64,000 nucleotides of DNA from Streptosporangium pseudovulgare (GCF_014648055.1 NZ_BMQJ01000023.1:1-64000), one strand, 5' to 3'; counted from the stretch's first letter, positions 51,868 to 60,972 are shown. Translations and numbers: made by a program. Notes: generated by a model not told the origin, from the letters alone.

Positions 51868-52320
51868 TCACTGTCCGTTGACGGCCTTGGCGAAGACATC
51901 GGCCGCGGAGGTTTCCGCCGCCCGGATCACATGGGCGTAGACCCGGAGCGTGATGGACGGATCGGCGTGACCGAGACGGGCCGCGACGACGTGAACCGGG
52001 ACACCGGCCAGGAGAAGCGTCGTGGCGTGAACGTGCCGAAGGTCGTGAAGCCGGGCGTGCGGAAGCGGCTCTTTGGGCTTCGGCCCGGTTTTCGGGTCGT
52101 TGTGGCGGCGGATCGTCGTCGCGACGAGCGAGCTGACCGTGTCGGGGTGGATCGGCTCGCCCCAGCCGGTGGTGAACACGTGATCGCTCGTACCTTTCCA
52201 CTCCTGTCCGACCGCCGGCTTGTCGGCGGCCTGCCTGCCCCGCTGCGCCTTCAGGACTTTCACCGTCCCGTCGTCGAGTGCGCCGGTCCTCTTGGCGCAT
52301 CCCAACTAGGACGACCAGGT
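51868..52320 (-). pseudogene. Tyrosine integrase, C-terminal fragment
   Basis: About 150 residues of a phage-type integrase remain: the box II region HDLRHVHATTLLLAGVPVHV, then VAARLGHADPSITLRVYAHV with the tyrosine, and a KAVNGQ end. The N-terminal arm-binding and core domains and the first catalytic Arg are missing. The break near 52305-52320 joins it to a piece of a small membrane-protein gene, so a deletion removed the middle of the element. Confidence 0.85.
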
Positions 52321-52384
52321 AGCCGACGACGACCACCGCGCCCAGCACCAGGCCGACGATCAGCGGGGTCATGGTCGCGTTCAC
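52305..52384 (-). pseudogene. Small membrane protein fused to integrase remnant
   Basis: GTG 52384 overlaps the stop of the upstream zinc-ribbon gene (GTGA). The frame TPLIVGLVLGAVVVVGYLVV is one membrane helix, as in the short transfer genes of actinobacterial integrative elements. It then runs out of phase into the integrase fragment. Confidence 0.55.
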
Positions 52385-52596
52385 GTCCAGATCACCCCCG
52401 CCTCGGCGGTGCCGTACGGGCGGTTGGCCGGACGCCGCACCTGACCGCGCCGCCGGTTCGTCCTGCGTCGGGCCACCTGACGGCGAACCCACCGCTCCCG
52501 CGCCCGGCACTTGCGGCAGACGAACTGCCCCTCCTCCAGCGCCCCGCCGCACTCGCAGGCGGGCGTCTCGTCGATCGGCCGGCTGTAGTTGATCAC
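52381..52596 (-). CDS. Small zinc-ribbon-like element protein
   Basis: In this 71-residue protein the N-terminal half has a CxC...CxxC arrangement (PACECGGALEEGQFVCRKCR), likely one zinc site, and the C-terminal half is very basic. Short proteins of this type accompany the transfer genes of integrative elements in actinomycetes; the function is unknown. Confidence 0.6.
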   Translation of the reverse strand: MINYSRPIDETPACECGGALEEGQFVCRKCRARERWVRRQVARRRTNRRRGQVRRPANRPYGTAEAGVIWT

Positions 52597-52749
52597 TGCT
52601 GCCTCTCCTCTTGTCGCTCCCGGTGATGCCTTGCGGTATCGAGAGTGCGACGAAGAGTCAGGACGTGATCACTACAGGATGGGACATGTACAGGACGTCC
52701 GGTCTGCGATTGCCACGTCCCCGGACGTCCCGGCTTTCAGACAGGTGAG

Positions 52750-53490
52750 ATGGCGAACGAGCGGTTGCGGGTGGCCCTTCTCGAACATGGCGCCACCGTC
52801 CACGCGCCGGCCGAAGCCGTCCAGGTTGACGCCAAGACCGTGGAGCGGTGGATCACCCAGGGCCGCATACCGTACCGAAAGCACAGATTCGCGGTCGCCA
52901 AGCTCCTCGGCGTGGAGGAGTCCTATCTGTGGCCGGACGCGCTGACCCCCGCGCAGGCCGCGGCCGTGTCCGAGAGCGAGATCGTCACCGTCTACCCGCA
53001 CCGCTGGGCCGTCCCCAAGGACACATGGGGACGTCTGTTCTCAGTGGCCCGTGAACAGATCGACGTGCTGGTCTACAGCGGCATCTTCATCGCCCAGGAC
53101 ACCGGCATCATGCGAACCTTCGCCGACAGGGCCGACGCCGGAGTGAAGGTGCGCATCCTGCTCGGCGATCCCGACTGCGCGGAGGTCACCCAGCGCGGCG
53201 CGGACGAGGGCGTCAACGACGGCATGGCGGCCCAGATCAGGACGGCGCTCTTCCTCTACCGTTCACCACGCCAGCGCGAGGGCGTGGAGATCCGCCTCCA
53301 CGACACCATCCTGTACAACTCCATCCGCCGCGCCGACGACCAGCTCCTCGTCAACACTCACGTGTACGGCAAGGCCGCCTACGACGCGCCGGTCATGCAT
53401 CTGCGCAAGGTCACCGGCGGCGACATGGTCTCGACCTACACCAGCAGCTTCGAGGCCGTCTGGAACCGGGCCACCCCGGTAGAGTCCTGA
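52750..53490 (+). CDS. HTH protein with PLD-like domain
   Basis: In this 246-residue protein, residues 1-60 form a helix-turn-helix (PAEAVQVDAKTVERWITQGR) followed by VAKLLGVEESYLW. Residues 95-240 resemble the phospholipase-D-like/DUF5919 fold: ILVYSG-type strand IDVLVYSGIFIAQD, VKVRILLGDPDC and GVEIRLHDTILYNSI. The classic HKD motif is absent. Such genes are common cargo of actinobacterial integrative elements, where they may act as regulators. Confidence 0.75.
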   Translation: MANERLRVALLEHGATVHAPAEAVQVDAKTVERWITQGRIPYRKHRFAVAKLLGVEESYLWPDALTPAQAAAVSESEIVTVYPHRWAVPKDTWGRLFSVAREQIDVLVYSGIFIAQDTGIMRTFADRADAGVKVRILLGDPDCAEVTQRGADEGVNDGMAAQIRTALFLYRSPRQREGVEIRLHDTILYNSIRRADDQLLVNTHVYGKAAYDAPVMHLRKVTGGDMVSTYTSSFEAVWNRATPVES

Positions 53491-53492
53491 TC

Positions 53493-53969
53493 CATGACGG
53501 CCCGCCGGATCGACTTCTACGACGACCCCGCCGCCCCGCCCCCAACAGCCTTGTCCCCTCGGTCAACGTCATCGTCGTCAACGACGTCGGCGACATCCTG
53601 ATGATCCGCCGCACCGACAACGACAACTGGGCCGTCCCCGGCGGCGCCATCGACCTCGGCGAGTCCCTGCCCCAGGCCGCGATCCGGGAGACGGTGGAGG
53701 AGACCGGCATCACCTGTGAGATCACCGGCCTGGTCGGCACCCACACCGACCCCCGCCACGTGATCCTCTACACCTCCGACGGCGAGGCCCGCCAGGAGTT
53801 CTCCATCGTCCTGACCGCCCGTCCCGTCAGCGGCAAGCCCACCCCGAGCGACGAGTCCCGCGAAGTCCGCTGGGTCTCCCGCGACCAGATCGACTCCCTG
53901 ACCATGGACCGGTCGATGCGTCTGCGGCTCGGCCACTTCCTCGACGGCGCCGGGCCACACATCGGGTGA
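53493..53969 (+). pseudogene. NUDIX hydrolase with early frameshift
   Basis: ATG 53493 opens MTARRIDFYDDPAAPPP. After a C-rich run near 53535 the true frame changes to NSLVPSVNVIVVNDVGDILM and then a full NUDIX box (GGAIDLGESLPQAAIRETVE, ending ETGI). The catalytic domain is intact from ATG 53601 but lacks its first strands from there, so activity is doubtful. It follows the HTH/PLD-like gene by two bases, its usual operon partner. Confidence 0.75.
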
Positions 53970-54057
53970 ACACGCTCACGCCGTCGAGCGTCACGACGAC
54001 CCAAGATGCCTGTGCTTTCATATCCCTGAACGTTCCCTCGTCTTGGAAGGCGGTCTC

Positions 54058-54444
54058 ATGGCCGAGCGCACCCTCACCGATGAGCTGTATGAGGCCGAAC
54101 GCCGCCTTCAGGCAGCCATGCTCGCAGGAGACGTCGAGGAACTCGATCGGCTACTCGACGAGCGGCTTGTCTTCACCGGCCCGCCGGACGGCGCGTGCCA
54201 CCCGCAGGCCAAGCAACTCGACCTGGACAACCACCGCTCACGCCGACAGGCCATGACCAAGCTCGTCGAGGAAGACCTGACCGTGGTCGTCGCGGACGCC
54301 ACCGGCGTCACCTGCTTCCTCGGCACGCTGGAGGGCACGTTCGCGGGGGAGCCGTTCGCCATGCGGCTGCGCTACACCCGTACCTGGGTCCACACCGATG
54401 AGCACGGCTGGCGCATCCTGGCCGCCCACGCCAGCCCGGCGTAA
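54058..54444 (+). CDS. NTF2/DUF4440-like protein
   Basis: The 128-residue protein has an alpha+beta cone fold pattern: LYEAERRLQAAMLAGDVEEL, then DRLLDERLVFTGPPDG, and a C-terminal sheet FAMRLRYTRTWVHTDEHGWR. This matches SnoaL/DUF4440 proteins, which bind small ligands or act as non-enzymatic domains. The substrate is unknown. ATG 54058 follows GGAAGG. Confidence 0.8.
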   Translation: MAERTLTDELYEAERRLQAAMLAGDVEELDRLLDERLVFTGPPDGACHPQAKQLDLDNHRSRRQAMTKLVEEDLTVVVADATGVTCFLGTLEGTFAGEPFAMRLRYTRTWVHTDEHGWRILAAHASPA

Positions 54445-54446
54445 CG

Positions 54447-54660
54447 TCAGCTCCCCGCGTCCAGGGCGGCCTGCGCGGCGTGCACGGCCGCGGTGATGCA
54501 CGGAGTCGCCTTGGTGATCGACCGGCTGACCGGATGCTCGGGGCCGTACCGGGAATGGATCTCCAGCAGCCGTGCCTCCGCCTCGACCGGCAAGCCGTCG
54601 GGATTGGTGGTGGTTTTGTCGATGTCTAGCGGCGGAATACAGCAACGGGGTCCGCCGAAA
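54447..54660 (-). pseudogene. C-terminal remnant of an element gene
   Basis: A clean 65-residue C-terminus (DIDKTTTNPDGLPVEAEARL, HSRYGPEHPVSRS, ending AAQAALDAGS) lacks any start. The upstream part reads into the intergenic region behind the next gene. The family is not recognised; the front has been lost. Confidence 0.5.
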
Positions 54661-54692
54661 GCAGCCTCCCGTGGAAGGCTCCGCCCGTCCGA

Positions 54693-55205
54693 TCAGGCGC
54701 CGAAACCGTCGTCCGGGTGTCCCGGAGAGATCTGCGGGCAGTCGTGCGTGTCGAGCCACATGCCGGCGTTCTCCAGGAGCGATTCGGGATCGTCGGTACG
54801 GAAGGTGAAGGCGACGCCCAGTGGCCGGGTGCGCAGCTCGGCTCCCCCGGATGATTGCCGGAGTACCGGCTGCCAGAGGCATCCGGCCGCGCCCAGGGCG
54901 GCGGTGATCTGCCGGTAGGTCAGGCGTGAGGGTAAGGGCGTGATCGTGTTCGTCATGACGTCGGGTAGTTCGACGACGTCGTGCCAGGTCTGCACGCTGA
55001 GCGTCGTGACGGTCCGGCAACGGCAGACGCACAGTTCAACGTGGCCGTAGGAGAACAGGTACGGCCATCGGGTGCGTTTGCTGACGCGGCCGATGGCCCA
55101 CGGTGGGCCGAGGACGGTGGCGATGCCGGTCAGGGAAACGCCGCACCGCAGCGGTCCGATCCGTCCGGTCGAGCCGAACTCGGTCATGACGTCCAACGCG
55201 GTCAC
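54693..55205 (-). CDS. Protein of unknown function, element cargo
   Basis: In this 170-residue protein the N-terminal half (SLTGIATVLGPPWAIGRVSK, then WPYLFSYGHVELCVCRCR) is a compact alpha+beta domain seen in actinobacterial proteins of unknown function, with a C-x-C-x-C trio. The second half resembles another small domain (ITAALGAAGCLWQPV; LGVAFTFRTDDPESLLENAG). GTG 55205 or ATG 55187 could start it. No function is assigned. Confidence 0.6.
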   Translation of the reverse strand: MTALDVMTEFGSTGRIGPLRCGVSLTGIATVLGPPWAIGRVSKRTRWPYLFSYGHVELCVCRCRTVTTLSVQTWHDVVELPDVMTNTITPLPSRLTYRQITAALGAAGCLWQPVLRQSSGGAELRTRPLGVAFTFRTDDPESLLENAGMWLDTHDCPQISPGHPDDGFGA

Positions 55206-55386
55206 GCGTCGAAGCGTGTCAGTCGACGCGCTCCGATGTCCACGGCGTTCATTGGAGATGACGTGAGTCGATCACGACCGTAATCCCTGTTCAGGGTGCT
55301 GGTCGGTAGCCTTCTGCCGCCGACCGCGTGTTCACGCCGCCGTAGCGGTGCGGAAGTCCTCATTGGTTGTGGTTCCTACATGGTCA

Positions 55387-55782
55387 TCAGCCGATCCTCT
55401 GCACGGTGGCACCCTGTCGGATGGCGCGGGGGATCTCGGCGACGGAGTCCACGATGTCGATCAGGTGGGCGATGCTCTCGGCTGAAGCAGTGGAGCTGAC
55501 GTCGACGGTGTAGGTGATCCCGGTTGACCGCCAGCTCTCGATATCGAAGCCGCCGGCTGCGGAAACGCGCACTCCCAGGAGCTCGATTCCCAGTGCGGCG
55601 GCCTCCCGGTAAAGGTCGTTGAGGACGCATCCCGCCGCCGCGAGGTGAAGGAGATGTCCTCCGGTGAAGTCCGCCCTGACACTCACGCCCTCGGGTGTCC
55701 ACCGATGAGGGAAATGCACCGCGTGCTCGTCCGTCACCTTCAGCGATCCTGTGCTCACGATCACGTTGAAACGATCATCCAT
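55387..55782 (-). CDS. OsmC-like protein
   Basis: In this 131-residue protein the C-terminal helix pattern AAAGCVLNDLYREAAALGIE with the peroxidatic Cys, and the strand GVRVSAAGGFD, match OsmC/Ohr proteins. The second Cys seen in Ohr is not obvious, so thiol peroxidase activity is uncertain. It stands alone within the tRNA-Arg element. Confidence 0.8.
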   Translation of the reverse strand: MDDRFNVIVSTGSLKVTDEHAVHFPHRWTPEGVSVRADFTGGHLLHLAAAGCVLNDLYREAAALGIELLGVRVSAAGGFDIESWRSTGITYTVDVSSTASAESIAHLIDIVDSVAEIPRAIRQGATVQRIG

Positions 55783-56070
55783 GATTCAGCTCCCGGCACC
55801 TCGGGCGTACGGACGTGGCGACAAGAGCCGTCCTACACGTCTCAGCCGCCAACCGGCAACACCCGCTCATGCCGCTGGGCCGTCTGGTGGAGGACGCGTC
55901 CGTTCGGCTCGGAGCCCGCTCATGTGATACGCGTGGCATCTTCGCCACATAGCGTGCCGACGAAGCGCGCTCTCTCGTGCTGCCGCACAGCGGCGCGGAC
56001 AGTGCCGGGACGAATCACGCGTTGCCGGTGAGCGTTGGCCGTCACCGGAGATGTTTGATGGGATTGACGT

Positions 56071-56439
56071 ATGAAGACACGAGGACATGACATCGAGGTC
56101 ACGCCTACGTCGGACCATGTCGTGGTACGGGTCAAGGACTCGGTCGTCGCGACCTCCTCTCGGCCGCTCGTACTCACCGAGACAGGCTGCCCACCGCGGT
56201 ACTACCTGCCGCCAGACGATGTGAAGATGGATCTGCTGCGGTCATCGATGACGACGTCGCACTGCCCGTTCAAGGGTGATGCCGTCTACTGGTCGGTGGA
56301 CACTGGTGACGGCCTGATCGAAGACGTGGTCTGGTCCTACCCGGAGCCGTTCGCGCGGGTGGAGCAGATCGCGGGACGGCTCGCCTTCTGGGCCGAGAAG
56401 CCAGGCGTCACTCTTGAGGTGAATGGGCAGGGTGGGTAA
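56071..56439 (+). CDS. DUF427 family protein
   Basis: The 122-residue protein holds the DUF427 core: ATSSRPLVLTETGCPPRYYL, PPDDVKMDLL, then HCPFKGDAVYWSV and ENIVWSYPEP-like EDVVWSYPEPFARV. The fold is a small beta sandwich of unknown function common in actinobacteria. It is the last gene before the tRNA-Arg copy. Confidence 0.88.
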   Translation: MKTRGHDIEVTPTSDHVVVRVKDSVVATSSRPLVLTETGCPPRYYLPPDDVKMDLLRSSMTTSHCPFKGDAVYWSVDTGDGLIEDVVWSYPEPFARVEQIAGRLAFWAEKPGVTLEVNGQGG

Positions 56440-56670
56440 GCGTCGCCGACTGCGACCACCGCCACATGAACGGCCACACGAAACGGCAGATCGCCCCGAT
56501 CGGCGCACGCCAGGCGGCCAACGCCCACCGGCGGGCGGCGGCTGCGCCCCGTGGGGAGTGCTGTACAGCAGCGCCGTACAGCAACACCCTCTGACGCGAT
56601 CACACGCCACCGGCCCGCATTCACCGCCTGACCAGGGCCCGAGCCGTGAGACGTGCACGCTGCCCTTCCC

Positions 56671-56712
56671 TGCGGATCAGAAGGTCAGGGGTTCGAGCCC
56701 TCTCGGCCGCGC
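56671..56712 (+). other. tRNA-Arg 3'-half copy (att site)
   Basis: These 42 bases match 51724-51765 of the tRNA-Arg gene at all but three positions, from the anticodon loop to the acceptor 3' end. No 5' half is present. It marks the right junction of the 51.8-56.7 kb element; a tRNA-type terminator follows. Confidence 0.88.
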
Positions 56713-56718
56713 CAGGCG

Positions 56719-56755
56719 AAAGCCCAGGTCATCAGCCGGTGACCTGGGCTTTTTC
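56719..56755 (+). terminator. Terminator behind the tRNA-Arg copy
   Basis: AAAGCCCAGGTCA pairs with TGACCTGGGCTTT around 8 nt and is followed by TT, a classical intrinsic terminator, also serving the integrase remnant. Confidence 0.88.
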
Positions 56756-56841
56756 GTGCTCTGGATCAGCTGTTGGTGTCCGGTTGTGTCCGGCTGTCGT
56801 CGGCTGTCTCCGGTTGATCGTGCCGAATACGTGCCGAAGGT

Positions 56842-57250
56842 TCAGCCCAGAGCTTCGCTGATCCGGCGCATGGAGACCTCGTCCTGGCCCACGAGGCACC
56901 TGGCGTAGGTGCGCAAGAGCACTTCCATGCTGTTGCCTGCCCACTCGGCCACCTGCTTCGGCGAGATGCCAGCGTTGAGCCAGGTGGATAGGCGCGCATG
57001 ACGGAGGTCGTAGACGCGCTTCGCCGGCGGTGAGCCGTACTCCTCCGGACTGAGGGCGGCGCGGTGGGCCTTGTCCCAGATCCGCTGAATGGTGCTGGTG
57101 GCGAGCACGCCACCGTGAGCGCCGTAGAAGACCCGCCCGTCCGGACCGGCGCCGAAGGTCCTGAGGTGCTCGCGGAGGATGGTGACGAGTTCGGAGGCGC
57201 ACGGCTTCTTGGCTCTCGCTCTGTCGGCGTTCCGCCCACCTGTGCTTGGC
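56842..57250 (-). pseudogene. Second tyrosine integrase, C-terminal fragment
   Basis: About 130 residues remain: LREHLRTFGAGPDGRVFYGA, then VYDLRHARLSTWLNAGISPK, EWAGNSMEVLLRTYARCL. It is the C-terminal half of an integrase of the usual AICE/phage type. The catalytic His of AGHS is Asn here, and the N-terminal half is missing. Its position 130 bases from the att copy, reading toward it, is the normal integrase position of a second element inserted at the same tRNA. Confidence 0.82.
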
Positions 57251-57338
57251 CCTCACCAGTTCTCCGGTCACCGAGCAGGGCAAAAGGAGCGCACCGCGGC
57301 AAGAAGAACCGGGGCGGGCAGGAGAGGAGACGGGGCGG

Positions 57339-60212
57339 TCAGTTCTCCGGGTCAGGGAGCAGGACGGAGGGGAGGGAGGTGTCGGGGGGCAGGCGTAGTA
57401 GTTGGTAGAGCATGCCGCCCACTCCCGGCATCAGACCTGGGCTGAAGGCGTCACGTGAAAGGCCACTCACCGGGCCGTGCTCGTCCATGCTGCCGATCAT
57501 GTACGCGGCGAGGTACTCCGGAGTCAGCTCTTCGGGCCCGACACCCGTATCGATCGCGTGGCGCACGACTTCCCAGTTGCCGAGGTCTCCGTGGCAGAGC
57601 GTGTGGTTCCAGCCGATGCCCCTCGACCAGGACGACGCGGCGGCCCGGCGCAGCACGTCCGCCCAGCGCGGGTCACCTTCGCGGGCCAGCCGGTCGGCCG
57701 CGACGAGGCCGATGCCGGCGGCTCCGTGGCACCATGCGCTGGAGGTCACGCGAAGGTCATCCACTTCGCGCAGGTCACGCCAGCCCTTCTCCGCCGGGTC
57801 GTACAGTGACTCCTCGTACAGAAAGGCCCTGTCCGCCAGGGCGCGGAAGTCCGCAGCGCCGGCCGTGGCGCTGTCGGCGAGCCGGGCCAGCGCCCAGGCG
57901 ATCCCGGTGGCGCCGTGTGAGACCCCGCCTAACCCTTGTGGGAACGCGGTGCTGGGCCAGCGTGCTCTCCGGTCGTCGATGTGGGCCAGTGAGAGCAGGC
58001 GCTCCCCGATGCGGTCGGCCTGCGTGGACCACTGCCGGTCACCGGTCTGTTCCGACAGGCGGAGCAACGGCACGATGGCGCCTGCCATGCCGGTGAGCAG
58101 GTCGTACACCCCGTCGGCGGCCACCGCCTCGGGCAGTTGCCCCGCCAGGGCGCCGGCCCGGGCGACCGCCTCCTCCGAGCCGACGGTGCCCAGCCCGCGC
58201 AGCAGCAGCCAGCTCCAGATTTGCGAGCCGATGCCGACATAGCCGCCTGGGGTGGCGGGGCGGCGCCGCGGCCCGGTGCGGCGTGCCTCCGCGTCGCGCT
58301 CCTCGGCCAGCCTGATCGTGTGGAGGAGATCGGCGAGCAGCCCGTCCAGCCCCGGCACCTCGTCGGCCCTGCCCTGCCCGGTCTCACTCACGTAGGCGGC
58401 CAGAGTGATGGCGACCCCGTACGCCCCGCCGTACACGTCGGGAGACAGCGACTGTACGAACCAGCCGTCGGAGGTGAGCACCGGCGCGGTCCAGGTGACG
58501 GTGCCGTCGTCGCCCCGGACCGCCGTGTCAAGCATGCTGCGGGCGATCCCGGCCGCGATCCGACGCCGGCGCCGCTCGAGGTCCCGGTGCCGGATGGGCG
58601 GCACGGTCATACGCTTGTTGGCAGGCATCCACCCTTCATTGAGGTAGGCGCTGACCAGAGCGGACCGGATCACCTCGCGGTCCAGGGCCGCGTCGCGGTC
58701 GCGCCAGCGCCGCAGTGCGTCCGCGATGAGGTCCTGCTCGTCTCCGTAAGAGGTTCCGCCAGGGCCGTCCAGACGGCCGCGAGCAGGGGTCGTGGCGAAG
58801 AAGGGGATGTCGCCGACCAGCAACTCGGCCACCTCGGCGTCGATCACCTCGGGGTCCGATGGCGCGCCGGGCAGGTTCTCGGCATGCTGGGCCAGCAACC
58901 CCGCCGCCTTGCCCATCGCGGTCGGCTCGTCGTGCAGTGAGGCCGGGTGCCACAACATGCGGGCCAGCTCGGCGTACGCCTCGGTGGCGCGGAGCACGAC
59001 CCGGATCGGACGGTCGGCGAAGTCCGTGAGCAGCCCGGCGAGCTCATCCCGCCGATCCAGCATGTCGAGGTGCTCGACCAGCTCGGTGAATCCGGACAGC
59101 ACCAGGTCCCAGTAGTGGACGAGGATCGGATCGGGGCTCGGGTGGTTGCTCACCGCTCCCAGCTCGACCCGTTCCATCCCCAATCTCGCCATGTCCGTGC
59201 CCGCGTCGACGACGACCGGCACCTGCGTGTACGGCTGCTGGCCAGGCAGGCCTCCGACGGCGGACATGTCGACGCCGCGCCAGGCGAGCGAGACGCCGCG
59301 TCCGGGAAGGAGTCCGGTGCGCAGCACCGATCCGCTGAGCAGGTCGGTCGCCTGGTCGACGGCGTCGCCGTATCCGGACGGTTTGGCCGGGACGTGCGGG
59401 GTGAACAGCGTCTCGCAGTCGACGACGACGGGCGCGGGACCGGCCGCGATGAGGTTCTCCATGTGCAGGTCGCTGCCGCCGATCAGCCGCATCAGCGCCA
59501 GCCAGTGCCCGACACCGCGGTAGAAGGACCGCAGCTCCGTCTCGTCGGCGCAGTAGCGGTGCTGGATGTGCTCCGCCCAGCCGTACCCCTGGCGAATCAG
59601 CACGTCGGGTACGCGGATGCGGCTGCCGGCGGGCAGCTGGGGTGCCAGGCGGTCGATCAGCCGCGCCAGCGCCTCGTCCACGGCGAGGGACCGGGGCTTG
59701 TAGACCACCTTGCCCTGCGAGCCGTGCAGGACGGCGACGCTGTGCCCTCCGCGATGGCTGTCTCCCGCCCCGAAGTCGACTCCGACCAGCTCGCCTCGGA
59801 GACCGCCGGGCAGTGCGGTGAGCGCCGCGCGGTCGGCGGCGAACCTGCGGGCCAGTTCCACGGCCGCGGCGCACCTGTTGTCGATGATCGTGCCGAGCCT
59901 GGACAGCATCGTGGGGTAGTGCCCGGTCAGGGACAGCCAGAACTCGGGCGTCGCGGCCGTCGCCTTCCACTCCTGCCACCGCAGCTGCGGCGTCTCGGCG
60001 GTCAGCCTTCCGGTGATCCTGGCGGCGTTGAGTTCCAGCAGCAGGACCCTGTTGACCTTGAGGCGGACGGTCTCCTCTAGCGCTTCGGCGGTTCTCTGGC
60101 ATATCAGCCGGGCCTCCGCCTCCGTGAGGCCGGGGATCGATCCCAGCGTGGCGGACAGCCCGACCAGCGCCGGTGCGGTCAAAAAGTCCAGCGACGGGTC
60201 GAAGTCCCCGGC
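57339..60212 (-). CDS. lanM: Class II lanthipeptide synthetase LanM
   Basis: The 957-residue protein has an N-terminal half that is the LanM dehydratase domain (DUF4135), with LVGVDFGAGDSHRGGHSVAV, KVVYKPRSLAVDEAL, GGSDLHMENLIAAGPAPVVV and DCETLF. It phosphorylates and eliminates Ser/Thr. The C-terminal half (about 560-950) is a LanC cyclase with GGVSHGATGIAWAL and the zinc ligands C828 (AWCHGAAG) and C873-H874 (TLCHGDLGN), so it looks active. ATG 60212 is favoured (GGAAGG nine bases upstream); ATG 60224 is possible. The precursor gene lies 22 bases upstream on the same strand. No LanT exporter or protease is nearby. Confidence 0.95.
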   Translation of the reverse strand, partial: AGDFDPSLDFLTAPALVGLSATLGSIPGLTEAEARLICQRTAEALEETVRLKVNRVLLLELNAARITGRLTAETPQLRWQEWKATAATPEFWLSLTGHYPTMLSRLGTIIDNRCAAAVELARRFAADRAALTALPGGLRGELVGVDFGAGDSHRGGHSVAVLHGSQGKVVYKPRSLAVDEALARLIDRLAPQLPAGSRIRVPDVLIRQGYGWAEHIQHRYCADETELRSFYRGVGHWLALMRLIGGSDLHMENLIAAGPAPVVVDCETLFTPHVPAKPSGYGDAVDQATDLLSGSVLRTGLLPGRGVSLAWRGVDMSAVGGLPGQQPYTQVPVVVDAGTDMARLGMERVELGAVSNHPSPDPILVHYWDLVLSGFTELVEHLDMLDRRDELAGLLTDFADRPIRVVLRATEAYAELARMLWHPASLHDEPTAMGKAAGLLAQHAENLPGAPSDPEVIDAEVAELLVGDIPFFATTPARGRLDGPGGTSYGDEQDLIADALRRWRDRDAALDREVIRSALVSAYLNEGWMPANKRMTVPPIRHRDLERRRRRIAAGIARSMLDTAVRGDDGTVTWTAPVLTSDGWFVQSLSPDVYGGAYGVAITLAAYVSETGQGRADEVPGLDGLLADLLHTIRLAEERDAEARRTGPRRRPATPGGYVGIGSQIWSWLLLRGLGTVGSEEAVARAGALAGQLPEAVAADGVYDLLTGMAGAIVPLLRLSEQTGDRQWSTQADRIGERLLSLAHIDDRRARWPSTAFPQGLGGVSHGATGIAWALARLADSATAGAADFRALADRAFLYEESLYDPAEKGWRDLREVDDLRVTSSAWCHGAAGIGLVAADRLAREGDPRWADVLRRAAASSWSRGIGWNHTLCHGDLGNWEVVRHAIDTGVGPEELTPEYLAAYMIGSMDEHGPVSGLSRDAFSPGLMPGVGGMLYQLLRLPPDTSLPSVLLPDPEN

Positions 60213-60234
60213 CATTCGGATCATCCTTCCTTGA

Positions 60235-60420
60235 TCAACAGCAGAAGCGGCTGCAGGTGCACGAGCTCGCCAGCCGGGTGTCCAGGGCCGTCAGCGTGAT
60301 CTCCGACTCGGCGTAGTCACCGATGAACAGCGGACCGGCCGGGTTGTCCCAGCCCTCGACGTCGGCTCCGCTGCGCCACGCGGAGACGATCTCCTCAGAG
60401 CGTTCCAGGGTGACAGGCAT
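60235..60420 (-). CDS. lanA: Class II lanthipeptide precursor, mersacidin-like leader
   Basis: The 61-residue peptide starts at ATG 60420 behind GGAGGGA. The leader pattern EEIVSAW...WDNPAGPLF matches the W...NPAG.PF hallmark of mersacidin/lichenicidin-type precursors. The C-terminal core after about residue 41 is rich in Thr/Ser and ends SSCTCSRFCC, with Cys 54, 56, 60 and 61. It has Thr 42, 44, 48, 55 and Ser 52, 53, 57 available, enough for up to four thioether rings. No Gly-Gly cleavage site is present, so the leader cut is unknown. It is directly upstream of lanM. Confidence 0.92.
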   Translation of the reverse strand: MPVTLERSEEIVSAWRSGADVEGWDNPAGPLFIGDYAESEITLTALDTRLASSCTCSRFCC

Positions 60421-60905
60421 TCTTACTCCCTCCATGACCGGGCGTCCCGATCAGCGTTGGTCAGCCAATCGAAAAAATCAATACATAGCGGGCGAAATGT
60501 AGACTTGTCGGCATTCAGTAGAAATGGTGAAAGTTGCCGTTGACTGTGACGGAGTTTGCCCAGACGCCGACGGAATGTCCGAAACGCGCAAGCGAGACCG
60601 TCCACCCCTCCACACCACCGGTCCACGCCCATCAAGGGGACGACAGCGCACGTCAGGGGTTTCGTCCCACAACGGGCCATGACCACCACCTCGGTGACGG
60701 CGCTCATGTGCGGGACGGCCCAGCGAACCGCTTTCATACGGAAGGGGAGGCCGCGAGAAGGTTTCCGCTGTTCGGGAGCGCGGCAGGCGGCGGGGAACAG
60801 CCCCGACCACGGGCCGTCCGGCGACATTTCCCACCGATGAGCATTTTCCATCGTGATCGTGCTGGTCACGGTGATGGGGTTAGGGTCAAAGGTGCGGTGA
60901 GATAA
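60421..60905. other. Upstream region of lanA
   Basis: No gene is supported in about 485 bases between the precursor and the IS fragment; open frames here have no protein-like features. The lanA promoter should lie near the AT-richer CAATCGAAAAAATCAATACAT (60465-60485). Confidence 0.5.
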
Positions 60906-60972
60906 GGCTCCCGGTAAGACAGCAGTCGACCAAGATCCGATGTCCCAACCGGGAGCCTCGTTGCTGTCTTAC
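60906..60972. repeat. Interleaved inverted repeats, IS5-type end
   Basis: GGCTCCCGG (60906) pairs with CCGGGAGCC (60949), and GTAAGACAGCA (60914) with TGCTGTCTTAC (60962), overlapping the transposase start. This is the pattern of an IS5-group left end. Confidence 0.7.

Noticed and set aside
60423-60869. A 148-codon minus-strand gene upstream of lanA
   Set aside because: Its sequence has no domain or membrane features, overlaps the lanA ribosome site and looks like chance coding in GC-rich DNA.
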